This document shows, piece by piece, positions 26,443-35,577 of a DNA stretch of 64,000 bases; the first letter of the stretch is position 1, and each line of letters begins with the position of its first letter. Location: NCBI RefSeq assembly GCF_000021305.1, contig NC_011772.1, forward strand, positions 329,501 to 393,500, given 5' to 3'. Origin of the DNA: Bacillus cereus G9842 (GTDB lineage Bacteria > Bacillota > Bacilli > Bacillales > Bacillaceae_G). The notes below the pieces were generated by a model, which was not told the origin of the DNA, made no database searches, and was given only the letters and a program-made list of their open reading frames with translations. A program made the translations under genes and the position numbers.

Positions 26443-26472
26443 ATTATCATATAGAATTGGTTATTTTGTCAA
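26443..26472 (-). promoter_or_regulatory. ahpCF promoter
   Basis: On the minus strand TTGACA (26467-26472) and GATAAT (26443-26448) with 18-bp spacing, or TGATAA with 17. Confidence 0.8.
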
Positions 26473-26793
26473 GCGAATAAACCAACTTTATTCCAATTTA
26501 ATTAATATTTATTCTCAATTAAGGCTATCAGGGAATAGAAAGGTAATTTTAAGTCTATAAATTTTAGATGAGTGTTTGAAAAGTTTAGTGTGTATGTTAG
26601 AGATAGTGTGTAAGTTTAATTTTTTAGGAAGGAAATATTTCTTAGAAGTTGTGGTTTTGAAAAGGAACTGCTTACTTCTATTTTACAAAGAATTTTGTGA
26701 TAAATAAAATAAAATGAATCGGAAATTTTTTGAACAATTTTTGTCATCTCAAATATATAATTAGGAAGTATATTAAGATGATAGTTAGAAACA

Positions 26794-26821
26794 TTGACTC
26801 AAAGTGCTAACAAGATATAAT
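26794..26821 (+). promoter_or_regulatory. sigma-A promoter of the kinase-isomerase-aldolase operon
   Basis: TTGACT (26794-26799), 16-bp spacer, TATAAT (26816-26821). The rest of the 550-base gap between ahpC and this gene holds no S-box (SAM riboswitch), which is notable because methylthioribose kinase operons of Bacillus usually have one. Confidence 0.8.
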
Positions 26822-26902
26822 AAAACCTAGATATATCTTTCAAAAAGAAGAATACATATTTATAGGATGAAAAAATTCAACCTATTATTTTTTATAGCTT
26901 TT

Positions 26903-26916
26903 AGAAAACGCTTACA
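26903..26916 (+). promoter_or_regulatory. cre-like (CcpA) site
   Basis: AGAAAACGCTTACA matches 13 of 14 positions of TGWAANCGNTNWCA. It lies about 80 bases downstream of the promoter and just before the ribosome binding site, a roadblock position for CcpA repression. Confidence 0.6.
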
Positions 26917-26936
26917 ATTAGTGTGGAGGGGAAACC

Positions 26937-28166
26937 ATGTCTAAGTTCACGAAGTATTTTTTAATGGAAGCTAAAGATGTGATTGCATATGTGAAAGAGA
27001 AATTGTCTAAGTTTGAACATGCAAAGGAGTTACAGTGTAAAGAAATAGGTGATGGCAATTTAAATTATGTGTTCCGCGTTTGGGATGAAAAAGAGAACAT
27101 GTCAGTCATCGTAAAGCAAGCTGGGGATACAGCTCGCATTTCAGATGAGTTTAAGTTGTCGACAAACCGTATTCGTATAGAATCAGATGTTTTGCAGTTA
27201 GAGGATGAGTTAGCACCCGGACTTGTTCCTAAGGTGTATTTATTTGATAGTGTGATGAATTGTTGCGTAATGGAAGATTTATCGGATCACACAATATTAC
27301 GTACAGCACTTATAAATCATCAAATATTTCCGAGGCTTGCGGATGATTTAACTACTTTTATGGTAAATACACTTTTATTAACATCGGATGTTGTAATGAA
27401 TCATAAAGAGAAGAAGGAACTTGTGAAGAATTATATAAATCCTGAATTATGTGAGATTACAGAGGACCTCGTATATTCAGAACCATTTACCAATCATAAT
27501 AAGCGTAATGAGTTATTTCCGTTAAATGAGGGATGGATTAGGGAACATATTTATAGTGATAAAGAGCTTCGTATGGAAGTAGCGAAACGTAAATTTTCTT
27601 TTATGACGAATGCACAGGCATTACTTCATGGTGATTTACATACTGGTTCTGTTTTTGTAAGAGATGATTCTACAAAGGTTATTGATCCTGAGTTTGCTTT
27701 TTATGGACCTATGGGATATGACGTTGGGAATGTAATGGCGAATTTAATGTTTGCTTGGGTGAATGCAGATGCAACGATGCCACCTGGAGCGGAGAAAGAT
27801 ACGTATATGGATTGGTTACAAACTACGATGGTAGAGGTAATTGATTTATTTAAGAAGAAGTTTTTAGATGCTTGGGATATTCATGTGACCGAGATTATGG
27901 CGAAGGAAGAAGGCTTTAGCGAAGTATATTTACAATCTGTATTAGAGGATACGGCTGCAGTGACAGGTCTGGAATTAATTCGCCGTATTGTTGGATTAGC
28001 GAAAGTAAAAGATATTACTTGTATTGAGAATGAGGAAGCACGTGCTAGAGCGGAGCGAATTTGTCTTCAAGTAGCGAAGAGTTTTATTTTACGAGCGAAT
28101 CAATATAGAACGGGTACACGTTTTGTAGAAACGTTAAAAGAACAGTCAATGCACTACGCGAAGTAA
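26937..28166 (+). CDS. drdK: 5-deoxyribose / methylthioribose kinase (MtnK-like)
   Basis: 409-residue kinase of the MtnK family (aminoglycoside phosphotransferase fold). Seen: [15 protein letters not shown] (ATP lid), VIVKQAGD with the ATP Lys, [10 protein letters not shown] (hinge), [14 protein letters not shown] with the catalytic Asp, and [18 protein letters not shown] with the Mg-binding residues. Start after GGAGGGG. The classical role is methylthioribose phosphorylation in methionine salvage, but this copy is followed by an isomerase and a class II aldolase and has no SAM riboswitch. That is the layout of the B. thuringiensis cluster for disposal of 5-deoxyribose, the by-product of radical SAM enzymes. 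Confidence 0.82.
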   Translation: MSKFTKYFLMEAKDVIAYVKEKLSKFEHAKELQCKEIGDGNLNYVFRVWDEKENMSVIVKQAGDTARISDEFKLSTNRIRIESDVLQLEDELAPGLVPKVYLFDSVMNCCVMEDLSDHTILRTALINHQIFPRLADDLTTFMVNTLLLTSDVVMNHKEKKELVKNYINPELCEITEDLVYSEPFTNHNKRNELFPLNEGWIREHIYSDKELRMEVAKRKFSFMTNAQALLHGDLHTGSVFVRDDSTKVIDPEFAFYGPMGYDVGNVMANLMFAWVNADATMPPGAEKDTYMDWLQTTMVEVIDLFKKKFLDAWDIHVTEIMAKEEGFSEVYLQSVLEDTAAVTGLELIRRIVGLAKVKDITCIENEEARARAERICLQVAKSFILRANQYRTGTRFVETLKEQSMHYAK

Positions 28167-28175
28167 GGGGAGAAT

Positions 28176-29222
28176 ATGATGGAAGAGCAATTAATACCCA
28201 TTCAGTGGAAAGATGATGCTTTAGTTTTATTAGATCAAACATTATTACCGAATGAGGTTGTCTATGAATCTTTCAAGACAGCTGAAAGTGTGTGGGATGC
28301 CATTCAAGTAATGAAAGTACGAGGAGCACCAGCAATTGGTGTTTCGGCAGCGTACGGTGTGTATTTAGGAACAAAGGAAGTTATTCAAAGTAAGATGGAA
28401 GACTTTATAGAGGAAGTCAAAAAGGTATGTGCATATTTGGCAACATCAAGGCCAACGGCAGTAAACTTATTCTGGGCACTTGAAAGAATGGAAGCGGTAG
28501 CGACAGAGAACGCGCACTTATCAATCGTCCAGTTGAAAGACAGATTACTAGAAGAGGCAAAAGAGATTCATAGAGAAGATGAAGAAATTAATCGTCAAAT
28601 TGGAGAGCATGCATTAACATTATTCCATGATGAAATGGGAGTATTAACACATTGCAATGCTGGTGCGTTAGCGACGACTAAGTATGGTACTGCGACAGCA
28701 CCAATGTACTTAGCGAAAGAAAAAGGATGGGACTTAAAAATCTATTCAGATGAAACTCGTCCTAGGTTACAAGGTTCAACGTTAACAGCATTAGAACTAC
28801 AGCGAGCGGGAATTGATGTTACTGTCATTACGGATAATATGGCAGCTATGGTCATGTCACAAGGAAAAATCGATGCTGTAATCGTTGGATGTGACCGCGT
28901 GGCAGCAAACGGTGATGTAGCAAATAAAATTGGCACATTAGGCGTATCTATTTTAGCTAAATACTACAACATTCCGTTTTATGTAGCAGCGCCAACACCA
29001 ACAATCGACTTAAAAACACCGACAGGAAAAGAAATTCCGATTGAAGAAAGGGATGCTTCTGAAGTGATTAATCGTTTCGGACAATATTCAGCTCCGAAAG
29101 AAAGTAAAGTATATAATCCAGCATTTGATGTTACTCCATATGAAAATGTAACAGCGATTATTACAGAAAAAGGGATTGTAAAGGCACCGTTTACGGAGAA
29201 TTTAAAAAAGCTATTTCAATAA
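28176..29222 (+). CDS. drdI: 5-deoxyribose-1-phosphate / methylthioribose-1-phosphate isomerase (MtnA-like)
   Basis: 348-residue aldose-ketose isomerase of the eIF2B-like family. Seen: [40 protein letters not shown] with the catalytic Cys, [41 protein letters not shown] with the catalytic Asp, and [11 protein letters not shown]. It converts the 1-phosphate aldose to the ketose. The start is ATG 28176 or 28179, both after AGGGGAG, 9-12 bases behind the kinase. In this operon context 5-deoxyribose 1-phosphate is the likely substrate, though methylthioribose 1-phosphate may also be used. Confidence 0.82.
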   Translation: MMEEQLIPIQWKDDALVLLDQTLLPNEVVYESFKTAESVWDAIQVMKVRGAPAIGVSAAYGVYLGTKEVIQSKMEDFIEEVKKVCAYLATSRPTAVNLFWALERMEAVATENAHLSIVQLKDRLLEEAKEIHREDEEINRQIGEHALTLFHDEMGVLTHCNAGALATTKYGTATAPMYLAKEKGWDLKIYSDETRPRLQGSTLTALELQRAGIDVTVITDNMAAMVMSQGKIDAVIVGCDRVAANGDVANKIGTLGVSILAKYYNIPFYVAAPTPTIDLKTPTGKEIPIEERDASEVINRFGQYSAPKESKVYNPAFDVTPYENVTAIITEKGIVKAPFTENLKKLFQ

Positions 29223-29275
29223 ATAGATAAATATAAAAGTCAGTCATCATAAGCTTCATACTTAGGGGGATGTAT

Positions 29276-29917
29276 ATGTTATTACAAAAAGAAAGAGAAG
29301 AAATTGTAGCGTATGGAAAGAAAATGATCTCTAGTGGTTTAACAAAGGGGACTGGGGGTAATATTAGTATTTTCAATCGCGAACAAGGTCTTGTTGCGAT
29401 TAGTCCAAGTGGTTTAGAGTATTATGAAACAAAACCTGAAGATGTAGTTATATTAAACTTAGATGGTGAAGTGGTAGAGGGAGAGAGAAAGCCATCAAGC
29501 GAACTAGATATGCATCTTATTTATTATAGAAATCGTGAAGATATAAATGCGCTTGTGCATACACATTCTCCTTACGCAAAGACGATTGCGTCATTAGGAT
29601 GGGAGCTTCCTGCTGTTTCATATTTAATTGCTTTCGCAGGCCCGAATGTTCGCTGTGCACCGTATGAAACATTTGGTACGAAGCAATTAGCGGATGCTGC
29701 TTTTGAAGGCATGATTGATCGTCGTGCTGTGCTACTTGCAAATCACGGTTTAATTGCTGGTGCAAATAATATAAAAATGGCGTTTACTGTTGCAGAAGAG
29801 ATTGAGTTTTGTGCTCAAATTTATTATCAAACGAAAAGCGTCGGAGAACCGAAGCTTTTGCCAGAAGATGAGATGGAGAATTTGGCGAAGAAGTTTGAAG
29901 GGTATGGGCAGCAGTAG
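29276..29917 (+). CDS. drdA: class II aldolase (5-deoxyribulose-1-phosphate aldolase)
   Basis: 213-residue zinc aldolase of the fuculose-phosphate aldolase/AraD family. Seen: SSGLTKGTGGNISI (substrate phosphate binding), AISPSGLEY, KPSSELDMHL with the catalytic Glu, ALVHTHSPYAKTIA with two zinc His, and VLLANHGLIAGA with the third zinc His. It would cleave 5-deoxyribulose 1-phosphate to DHAP and acetaldehyde. The start at 29276 has AGGGGG six bases upstream; the ATG at 29270 touches it. It is not the MtnB dehydratase of methionine salvage, and mtnW/X/D genes are absent here. Confidence 0.82.
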   Translation: MLLQKEREEIVAYGKKMISSGLTKGTGGNISIFNREQGLVAISPSGLEYYETKPEDVVILNLDGEVVEGERKPSSELDMHLIYYRNREDINALVHTHSPYAKTIASLGWELPAVSYLIAFAGPNVRCAPYETFGTKQLADAAFEGMIDRRAVLLANHGLIAGANNIKMAFTVAEEIEFCAQIYYQTKSVGEPKLLPEDEMENLAKKFEGYGQQ

Positions 29918-29925
29918 AATGAAAC

Positions 29926-29963
29926 AAAAACACCCTCAAGAAAAGATCTTGAGGGTGTTTTTT
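29926..29963. terminator. bidirectional terminator
   Basis: AAAAACACCCTCAAGA / TCTTGAGGGTGTTTTTT stem between convergent operons. Confidence 0.92.
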
Positions 29964-30969
29964 ACGCTTTCTTAAGCAACAAATACATAAAGTAAGGAGC
30001 CCCAATTAAAGCAACGACAATACCTGCTGGGATGCCGTTAGGTTCAACGATGTTTCGGCCAATTGTATCTGCTAATAGCAATAGCCATCCGCCGATTAAA
30101 ACGGCAATAGGCATGAAAATTTGATGTCTTGGACCTACTAAAGATTTCGCGATATGAGGAGCCATTAGTCCGATAAAGCTAATTCCTCCTGTTACGGAAA
30201 CAGCTGCAGCTGCAAGCGCAACGGCTGCAACTAATAAGTATCTGCGTTCTTTTTCAATTTCAATTCCAACACCGATTGCGACTGGCTCGTTTAATGCTAG
30301 AATGTTTAATCGATTTGCTTTATAGAAAACGAACGGAATTAATACGATTAACCATGGGAGCATTGCTAAAACGAAGACCCAGTCATCTCCCCAAATGTTT
30401 CCGGCAATCCACTTGGCGATAAAGTCCACTTTCATACGATCAGCGGATGAAATAAGGACAATCATCATTCCAGATAGTGCAAATGAAAAACCAATACCGG
30501 TTAATGTTAGTCGGATTGGCTGAAGCCCAGTTGATTTACTAAATGAAAATACGTAAATTAGAACAGCTGTCAGAAAAGCCCCGATAAATCCAACGACTGG
30601 TAGTAAGTAAAGAAATGAACCTACATCTATTGGAAAGTATAAAAAGAAAATAGCAACAGCAACACCGGCCCCAGAGTTGATCCCGAGAATACCAGGTTCA
30701 GCTAAATCATTTCGAGTAATTCCTTGGAATATAGCCCCTGATAAAGCGAGAGCCATACCAGCTAATAATGTAATCACAATTCTAGGTAGTCTTAAAGAGT
30801 ATAAAACAAACTCCTCTTTAAAAGTCCCTTGTCCCATTAATGTTGGGAGTAGTCGATCATAAGATAAAGATGCTGAACCAAGTCCCATTCCAACTACAAT
30901 GGTGGTGATGGTCAGTATTAGTAAAGCGAGTATAATAAGACGTTGTTTTCTTAGAATAGATTGCATCAT
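29962..30969 (-). CDS. iron-siderophore ABC transporter permease (FecCD family), second subunit
   Basis: 335 residues, about nine to ten membrane helices. FecCD marks: LRLPRIVITLLAGMALALSGAIFQGITRNDLAEPGILGINSGAGV near the N-terminus (read in parts), the coupling-helix region TGGISFIGLMAPHIAK, and GRNIVEPNGIPAGIVVALIGAPYFMYLL. It pairs with the upstream permease, whose stop codon it overlaps by 4 bases. The pair corresponds to FhuB/FhuG. No ATPase gene follows; one must be supplied from elsewhere. Confidence 0.88.
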   Translation of the reverse strand: MMQSILRKQRLIILALLILTITTIVVGMGLGSASLSYDRLLPTLMGQGTFKEEFVLYSLRLPRIVITLLAGMALALSGAIFQGITRNDLAEPGILGINSGAGVAVAIFFLYFPIDVGSFLYLLPVVGFIGAFLTAVLIYVFSFSKSTGLQPIRLTLTGIGFSFALSGMMIVLISSADRMKVDFIAKWIAGNIWGDDWVFVLAMLPWLIVLIPFVFYKANRLNILALNEPVAIGVGIEIEKERRYLLVAAVALAAAAVSVTGGISFIGLMAPHIAKSLVGPRHQIFMPIAVLIGGWLLLLADTIGRNIVEPNGIPAGIVVALIGAPYFMYLLLKKA

Positions 30970-32006
30970 GAGAATGTTTTTCCTCCTTTACGTACAATGA
31001 ATAGGAAGAATGGTAACCCTACAATCGCGACAATTGCCGCAACTGGTGTTTCGTACGGAGCGTTAATAGTACGTCCGATTGTATCTGCAAGTAGCATAAA
31101 GGAAGCTCCAGCAATTGCTGACATCGGTATAACAAATCGGTAATCTGGACCGACAATTGGGCGTACCATGTGAGGTACCATTAAACCGATAAATGCCATA
31201 TTTCCAACAAGCGCTACAGATGCACCTGCAAGTAAGATAATAATGATAAATAAAATAGTTTTAATAACAATAATTTTTTGACCAAGTCCAATAGCCACTT
31301 CCTCACTGAAACTAAGAACTGTTAATTTTTTTGCTAGTAAGATAGCGATAAAGATACTAATTGAAATGACTGGAATAATAATTTTTAATTGGCTCCAAGT
31401 TGTTCCAATTACGCCCCCAGCAGTCCAAAGTGATACATCTTGTGAAATTTTAAAATAAATGCCGATTCCTTCTGAAATTGCGAGTAGAAATGCGGAAACT
31501 GCAGCGCCCGCTAATACAATTCGAAGAGGAGAAAGGCCGCCTTTTTTCACCATACCAATTCCAAATACCATGATTGCGCCAATTGCCGCACCGATAAAGC
31601 AAGCTAATGTTAAGTAAAGATAGCTGATGGAAGGATTGAAAGCAAGTGTCAGTGCAAGCGCAGCATTTGCTCCACCAGATAGCCCTAATAAACCAGGATC
31701 TGCAAGTGGATTTCGTGTTAATCCTTGCATAATCGCTCCAGAAACGGCTAATCCAGCTCCTACAAAAATAGCAGCAACTTCACGTGGTAAACGTATTTCT
31801 CGAATAATAGATATTTTGTCTCCTTTAGCGGAGGAAGTGAGTGCTAACCATACATCTTTTATCGAAGTATCTGCAGCACCTAATACCATTGCAACCATAA
31901 AAATAAGAAAGAATGCAATTAAGCTTAAAATTAGTTTGTATGTAAAAGCTATAGAACGTGGATTTTCATGATCTTTTGTCATTCGTTTCACATCTTTTCT
32001 GTTCAT
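30966..32006 (-). CDS. iron-siderophore ABC transporter permease (FecCD family), first subunit
   Basis: 346 residues with the same fold: IRLPREVAAIFVGAGLAVSG, MQGLTRNPLADPGLLGLSGG, ALVGNMAFIGLMVPHMVRP and GRTINAPYETPVAAIVAIVGLPFFLFI. The start is uncertain: neither ATG 32006 nor ATG 31982 has a strong ribosome binding site, so expression may depend on coupling or be low. A near-perfect hairpin lies between the binding-protein gene and this gene. Confidence 0.87.
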   Translation of the reverse strand: MNRKDVKRMTKDHENPRSIAFTYKLILSLIAFFLIFMVAMVLGAADTSIKDVWLALTSSAKGDKISIIREIRLPREVAAIFVGAGLAVSGAIMQGLTRNPLADPGLLGLSGGANAALALTLAFNPSISYLYLTLACFIGAAIGAIMVFGIGMVKKGGLSPLRIVLAGAAVSAFLLAISEGIGIYFKISQDVSLWTAGGVIGTTWSQLKIIIPVISISIFIAILLAKKLTVLSFSEEVAIGLGQKIIVIKTILFIIIILLAGASVALVGNMAFIGLMVPHMVRPIVGPDYRFVIPMSAIAGASFMLLADTIGRTINAPYETPVAAIVAIVGLPFFLFIVRKGGKTFS

Positions 32007-32018
32007 AGAATAAAGGAA

Positions 32019-32045
32019 GAGGAATTCTTAAATTAAGAATTCCTC
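32019..32045 (-). other. intercistronic hairpin between binding protein and permease genes
   Basis: GAGGAATTCTT and AAGAATTCCTC form an 11-bp stem with a 5-base loop. The T run on the minus strand is poor. Such hairpins commonly stabilise the upstream mRNA or attenuate, giving more binding protein than permease. Confidence 0.65.
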
Positions 32046-32054
32046 ATGTTTGTA

Positions 32055-32972
32055 TTATTTACCAAGAAAGTTCTTCTTGAAGAAGTCTAGTTGGAAATCT
32101 AATGTAAGTGGATCATTGAAATAGAATTCCATCATGTTTGCTTCATATACGCGATTATTTTTTACTGCTGGGATGTTTTTATATGATTCTGTCTCTTGGA
32201 ATGAGTTATCAGTCTCTTTATTTTTACTTACGATTAAGTAATCACCAGCAAATTCCGGTAATACCTCAGTAGATAATGCGTAGTAACCTTCTTTTAATGC
32301 TTTTTCTTTTACTTTTTCAGGCATTTTTAATTTCATTTCTTGGTACAGGATTTCTGTTCCGCGGCCCCAGTTCTCGCCGTATACATAAAGCTGTTTGTTG
32401 AAGTTTTCTACAACAGAAACTGTTGCATCTTCACCGATTTTTGCTTTAATTTCTTTACCAGCTTCTTGTGCACGTTTCTTGAAGTCATCAACCCAAGTTT
32501 TTGCTTCTTTTTCTTTGTTTAATAACTTACCAATTTCTAAATGCTGTGTTAAGTAATCAACTTTTCCGTAAGTGTATGTTACAGTAGGAGCGATTTTCTT
32601 TAACTTATCGACATTTTTAATATTTGATAAACCGATGATTAAATCTGGATTTAGTTCAGCGATTTTTTCAACATTTTCATCTGATACTTCAGCAACATCT
32701 TTAAGTTTGCTATCAAAACGTGGGTTTTGTTTAGACCATGAATCTACCCCAACAAGATTTACATCTAATGACATTACGTTACCAGCGAATGATGATAATA
32801 CAACAACGCGTTTTGGATTTGCAGGAACTTCTACTTTACCATTTTCAGATTGGTATGTAATTGTTTCTGATTTACTACCTTTTGCATCGTTCTTTTTGTC
32901 TGTAGAGCCATTGCTACAAGCACTCATAACAAGAACGAAAAGAACTGTTAGTGAAATAAATAACTTTTTCAT
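32055..32972 (-). CDS. siderophore-binding lipoprotein, FhuD/YxeB type
   Basis: 305 residues. The signal peptide ends VMSAC, so Cys19 is lipidated. Periplasmic-binding-protein type III fold with one long helix between lobes: VEVPANPKRVVVLSSFAGNV, IAELNPDLIIGLSN, YVYGENWGRGTEILYQEM and FYFNDPLTLDFQLDF. The last two stretches closely resemble Staphylococcus aureus FhuD2 (GDNWGRG..., WYNDPYTLDF), so a hydroxamate siderophore such as ferrioxamine or ferrichrome is the best guess. A perfect Fur box lies upstream. Start after AAGGAGAAAG. Confidence 0.85.
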   Translation of the reverse strand: MKKLFISLTVLFVLVMSACSNGSTDKKNDAKGSKSETITYQSENGKVEVPANPKRVVVLSSFAGNVMSLDVNLVGVDSWSKQNPRFDSKLKDVAEVSDENVEKIAELNPDLIIGLSNIKNVDKLKKIAPTVTYTYGKVDYLTQHLEIGKLLNKEKEAKTWVDDFKKRAQEAGKEIKAKIGEDATVSVVENFNKQLYVYGENWGRGTEILYQEMKLKMPEKVKEKALKEGYYALSTEVLPEFAGDYLIVSKNKETDNSFQETESYKNIPAVKNNRVYEANMMEFYFNDPLTLDFQLDFFKKNFLGK

Positions 32973-33155
32973 CGTCTTTCTCCTTTAACATAGATGATAT
33001 GTGTATACAATAATTTGTTTAACTGTAATCTTTTTGAAAGAGTAGTGGTAATGCAAAATAATTTATTAAAAATCTTGAATATGAGATTTTATAATATAGT
33101 ATTAACCATATTAATGAAAGAAGATGTAATCTCAATTTGCTAATTATTAACAAAT

Positions 33156-33170
33156 TGATAATGATTATCA
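33156..33170. promoter_or_regulatory. Fur box, perfect 7-1-7 match
   Basis: TGATAATGATTATCA equals the Bacillus Fur consensus TGATAATNATTATCA at every position. It lies about 185 bases upstream of the siderophore-binding protein gene on the minus strand. Confidence 0.9.
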
Positions 33171-33261
33171 CTATTGATTCTTTAAATAATATAATTTTAT
33201 ATAGGTGTATTGTCAATAGTAATTTTGATTGTAAATTTTGCGGAAACAGGTTATATTTTAT

Positions 33262-33276
33262 TGAGAATGATAATCA
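33262..33276. promoter_or_regulatory. second Fur box, in front of the reductase gene
   Basis: TGAGAATGATAATCA differs from the consensus at two positions. It lies 28 bases before the reductase start, so both divergent units appear iron-regulated. Confidence 0.8.
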
Positions 33277-33303
33277 ATGACTAGTAGCTGAGGAGTGACA
33301 CGA

Positions 33304-34353
33304 ATGAATCAAGAAGAATTGTTTGATGTAACTGTGATAGGCGGAGGACCTGCAGGGCTTTATTCAGCTTTTTATAGTGGACTCAGAGAGATGAAAACGA
33401 AAATAATAGAATTTCAACCACAGTTAGGTGGAAAAATACATGTTTATCCAGAGAAGATGATTTGGGATGTAGGAGGGCTGCTGCCAGTTACAGGTGATAA
33501 ATTAATTGAACAACTTGTACAGCAAGGGCTAACATTTAAGCCAGAAGTGGTATTAAATACAAAAGTAGAATCGATTATTCGTAACGAAGATGGCACTTTT
33601 ACGTTAAAAGCAAGCAATGGCGAAGAACATTTTTCAAAAACAGTTATCGTCGCAACTGGAAGTGGTATATTGAAACCTCAAAAGCTATCAATTGAAGGTG
33701 CTGAGCGATTTGAAGTATCTAATTTAAATTATACAGTGAAATCTTTAAAGCGTTTCAAAGGTAAGACGGTCATTATTTCCGGCGGAGGAAATTCTGCGGT
33801 TGATTGGGCAAATGAATTAGAACCAATTGCGAAAAAAGTGTATGTAACATATAGAAAAGAAGAATTATCTGGTCATGAAGCACAAGTAAAACAACTGCTG
33901 AACAGCTCGGCGGAGTGTTTCTTTAATACATCGATTACAAAACTCATTGCTGGTGATAATCATGAAGCGATCGAATATGTAGAATTGACAAATCATGAAA
34001 CAGGTGAGGTTTCTCATTTACCTATTGATGAAGTTATTATTAATCATGGATATGAACGTGACATTACATTATTAGAAAATAGTGAGTTAGACGTTGCGAT
34101 TATAGATAATTATTATATTGCAGGTAATGCAAATAGTGAGTCTTCAGTAGATGGATTATATGCTGCTGGAGATATTTTAAAGCACGAAGGGAAACTACAC
34201 TTAATTGCAGGTGCATTCCAAGATGCTGGAAATGCTGTGAATAAAGCAAAGCAATTTATCCAACCAGATGCAAGTGAGTACGGAATGGTTTCTTCTCATA
34301 ATGAAGTATTTAAGAAGAGAAATCGAGAACTGATTAAACAGATGATGAAATAA
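33304..34353 (+). CDS. ferredoxin/flavodoxin--NADP+ reductase, thioredoxin reductase-like (FNR1, YcgT type)
   Basis: 349-residue FAD/NADPH enzyme. FAD motif VTVIGGGPAGLYSAFYSG at the N-terminus, NADPH motif VIISGGGNSAVDWANEL near 155-175, and GLYAAGDILKHEGKLHLIAGAFQDAGNAVNKAK at the C-terminus. It lacks the CxxC disulfide of thioredoxin reductases (the position reads SGGGNSAVD without Cys). It reduces flavodoxin or ferredoxin; Fur control and the neighbouring importer suggest use in iron release from siderophores. I recall B. cereus BC0385 (FNR1) at this locus. The start at 33304 has AGGAG eight bases upstream; the GTG at 33295 overlaps it. Confidence 0.9.
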   Translation: MNQEELFDVTVIGGGPAGLYSAFYSGLREMKTKIIEFQPQLGGKIHVYPEKMIWDVGGLLPVTGDKLIEQLVQQGLTFKPEVVLNTKVESIIRNEDGTFTLKASNGEEHFSKTVIVATGSGILKPQKLSIEGAERFEVSNLNYTVKSLKRFKGKTVIISGGGNSAVDWANELEPIAKKVYVTYRKEELSGHEAQVKQLLNSSAECFFNTSITKLIAGDNHEAIEYVELTNHETGEVSHLPIDEVIINHGYERDITLLENSELDVAIIDNYYIAGNANSESSVDGLYAAGDILKHEGKLHLIAGAFQDAGNAVNKAKQFIQPDASEYGMVSSHNEVFKKRNRELIKQMMK

Positions 34354-34367
34354 TAAGGAACAAGTAT

Positions 34368-34419
34368 ACCCCCACATACTTCTCTATTCAAATGGATGAG
34401 AGATGTACGTGGGGGTTTT
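34368..34419 (+). terminator. intrinsic terminator of the reductase gene
   Basis: ACCCCCACATAC / GTACGTGGGGGT long stem with internal mismatches, followed by TTT. Confidence 0.8.
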
Positions 34420-34548
34420 CCTGTTTACTATATTTTCAATCATTATAATGACACCGGTTTCATCAGTTCATATGATATGAACATTTTATTGGTAAAGCAT
34501 CCTAGAAAACAATTTAGCTATGTTTTGCTTACGCAGAACATGGCTAAA

Positions 34549-34917
34549 TTACGCTGTCCCTTTAGCGCGTTCATTAGGAAATGGCATATTTAGTATAGAA
34601 GCAATATATTGTTTTCCATGTTTTCGAGCCAATGATTCTAATATTTGACGGACGCGTTTTGTAAGATGGCCTTGTTTTTTGATGGCTTCACAATATGCGT
34701 CATAGAAAGCATATTTAGCCCAAAGGAAATCATCTTGTTGGAATAAGAAATGATTTTTGTACCATTCACCAATTGTATGATAACAATTGTTTTCATGTAT
34801 TGCTGTGCTTTGAGAAAGAAAACGATCAGATAAAGATACATTCAAATGAGAAATTGTGTTTTCTGTTTCAACTTGTAGTGTTTTTTCTAACATTGTAATG
34901 ATGTGACGAGTAGCCAT
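34549..34917 (-). CDS. uncharacterised 122-residue protein
   Basis: The product (MATRHIITMLEKTLQVETEN...) is soluble, with aromatic-rich helices (CYHTIGEWYKNHFLFQQDDFLWAKYAFYD in parts) and a basic C-terminal half (LTKRVRQILESLARKHGKQY). AAAGGAGAG lies before the ATG, and codon use is normal, so the gene looks real. I recognise no family. It stands alone between the reductase terminator and a small DNA-binding protein gene. Confidence 0.65.
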   Translation of the reverse strand: MATRHIITMLEKTLQVETENTISHLNVSLSDRFLSQSTAIHENNCYHTIGEWYKNHFLFQQDDFLWAKYAFYDAYCEAIKKQGHLTKRVRQILESLARKHGKQYIASILNMPFPNERAKGTA

Positions 34918-35112
34918 ATGTTAACTCTCCTTTGTGTAAATGGGTAATACCATTCTATATTTAAAAAATTCTTACTATATAATACTATACAATATATGGA
35001 ATGCATCTACCTGCTTTTTGAACTGCATTTACAAAATCTTTTTTATTTGTTTACAAAAATAAAGTAAAGTAAGATACAGTATAGATGAAAAAATAATAAA
35101 GGAATGAACGCA

Positions 35113-35343
35113 TTGTATATAACAGTAGAAGAGACTGCGGAGTATTTGAATTTACCGAAATCGTATATTGAAGAGTTAATTCAGCAAAAGAAAATTCGTG
35201 CGCTATTCGATGGAGAGCAATATTTAGTAAATAAAGAACAATTCAATACACATTTAGAACAAATGGAGAAATATAAGCAGTTAGTGGAAGAAATATTAAA
35301 TGAACCAATTCCAGAAGATATGGATGTTAAAGACGAAGACTAA
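35113..35343 (+). CDS. excisionase-type helix-turn-helix DNA-binding protein
   Basis: 76 residues. ITVEETAEYLNLPKSYIEELIQQKKIRALFDGEQYLVNKEQF is a MerR-like winged helix-turn-helix as in excisionase-family (HTH_17) proteins; an acidic tail follows (EPIPEDMDVKDED). The start is set at TTG 35113 because AAAGGA lies 9 bases upstream; the ATG at 35104 directly abuts that site. No integrase or attachment site is nearby, so this is more likely a small regulator than a phage excisionase. Confidence 0.75.
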   Translation: MYITVEETAEYLNLPKSYIEELIQQKKIRALFDGEQYLVNKEQFNTHLEQMEKYKQLVEEILNEPIPEDMDVKDED

Positions 35344-35351
35344 ACTTTGGG

Positions 35352-35400
35352 AAATCCCGTATGAAGATATGCAGAAATGTATCTTCATACGGGATTTTTG
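35352..35400 (+). terminator. intrinsic terminator of the HTH gene
   Basis: AAATCCCGTATGAAGATA pairs with TATCTTCATACGGGATTTTT through a short interior loop. Confidence 0.88.
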
Positions 35401-35510
35401 TTTAAATGTATCAAAATCCTAATGGGCACGCAGAATTTCTTATATTTTTGATAGGTAGTAGTCTACCATGTTAAAAGCATATTTTTTTCTAGCTAGGACA
35501 AACATAGAGA

Positions 35511-35537
35511 ACGTAACCTGTACAGATACATATACTA
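35511..35537 (+). promoter_or_regulatory. sigma-K-type promoter of the spore coat cluster
   Basis: AC at 35511-35512, 16 bases, then CATATACTA at 35529-35537. This fits the sigma-K pattern AC-N16/17-CATANNNTA exactly and lies 41 bases before the first coat-like gene. Confidence 0.72.
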
Positions 35538-35577
35538 TCAGTGCAAAAGCTTATAAATTAATGGAAGGGGTTTTCTC

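Noticed and set aside
26500..26936. SAM riboswitch before the methylthioribose-type kinase gene
   Set aside because: The conserved S-box core (for example AGAGAGG...GGGACTGGCCC) is not present on either strand in this gap.
35113..35343. Prophage remnant marked by an excisionase
   Set aside because: No integrase, attachment-site repeats or phage genes are nearby; the fold is also common in small chromosomal regulators.
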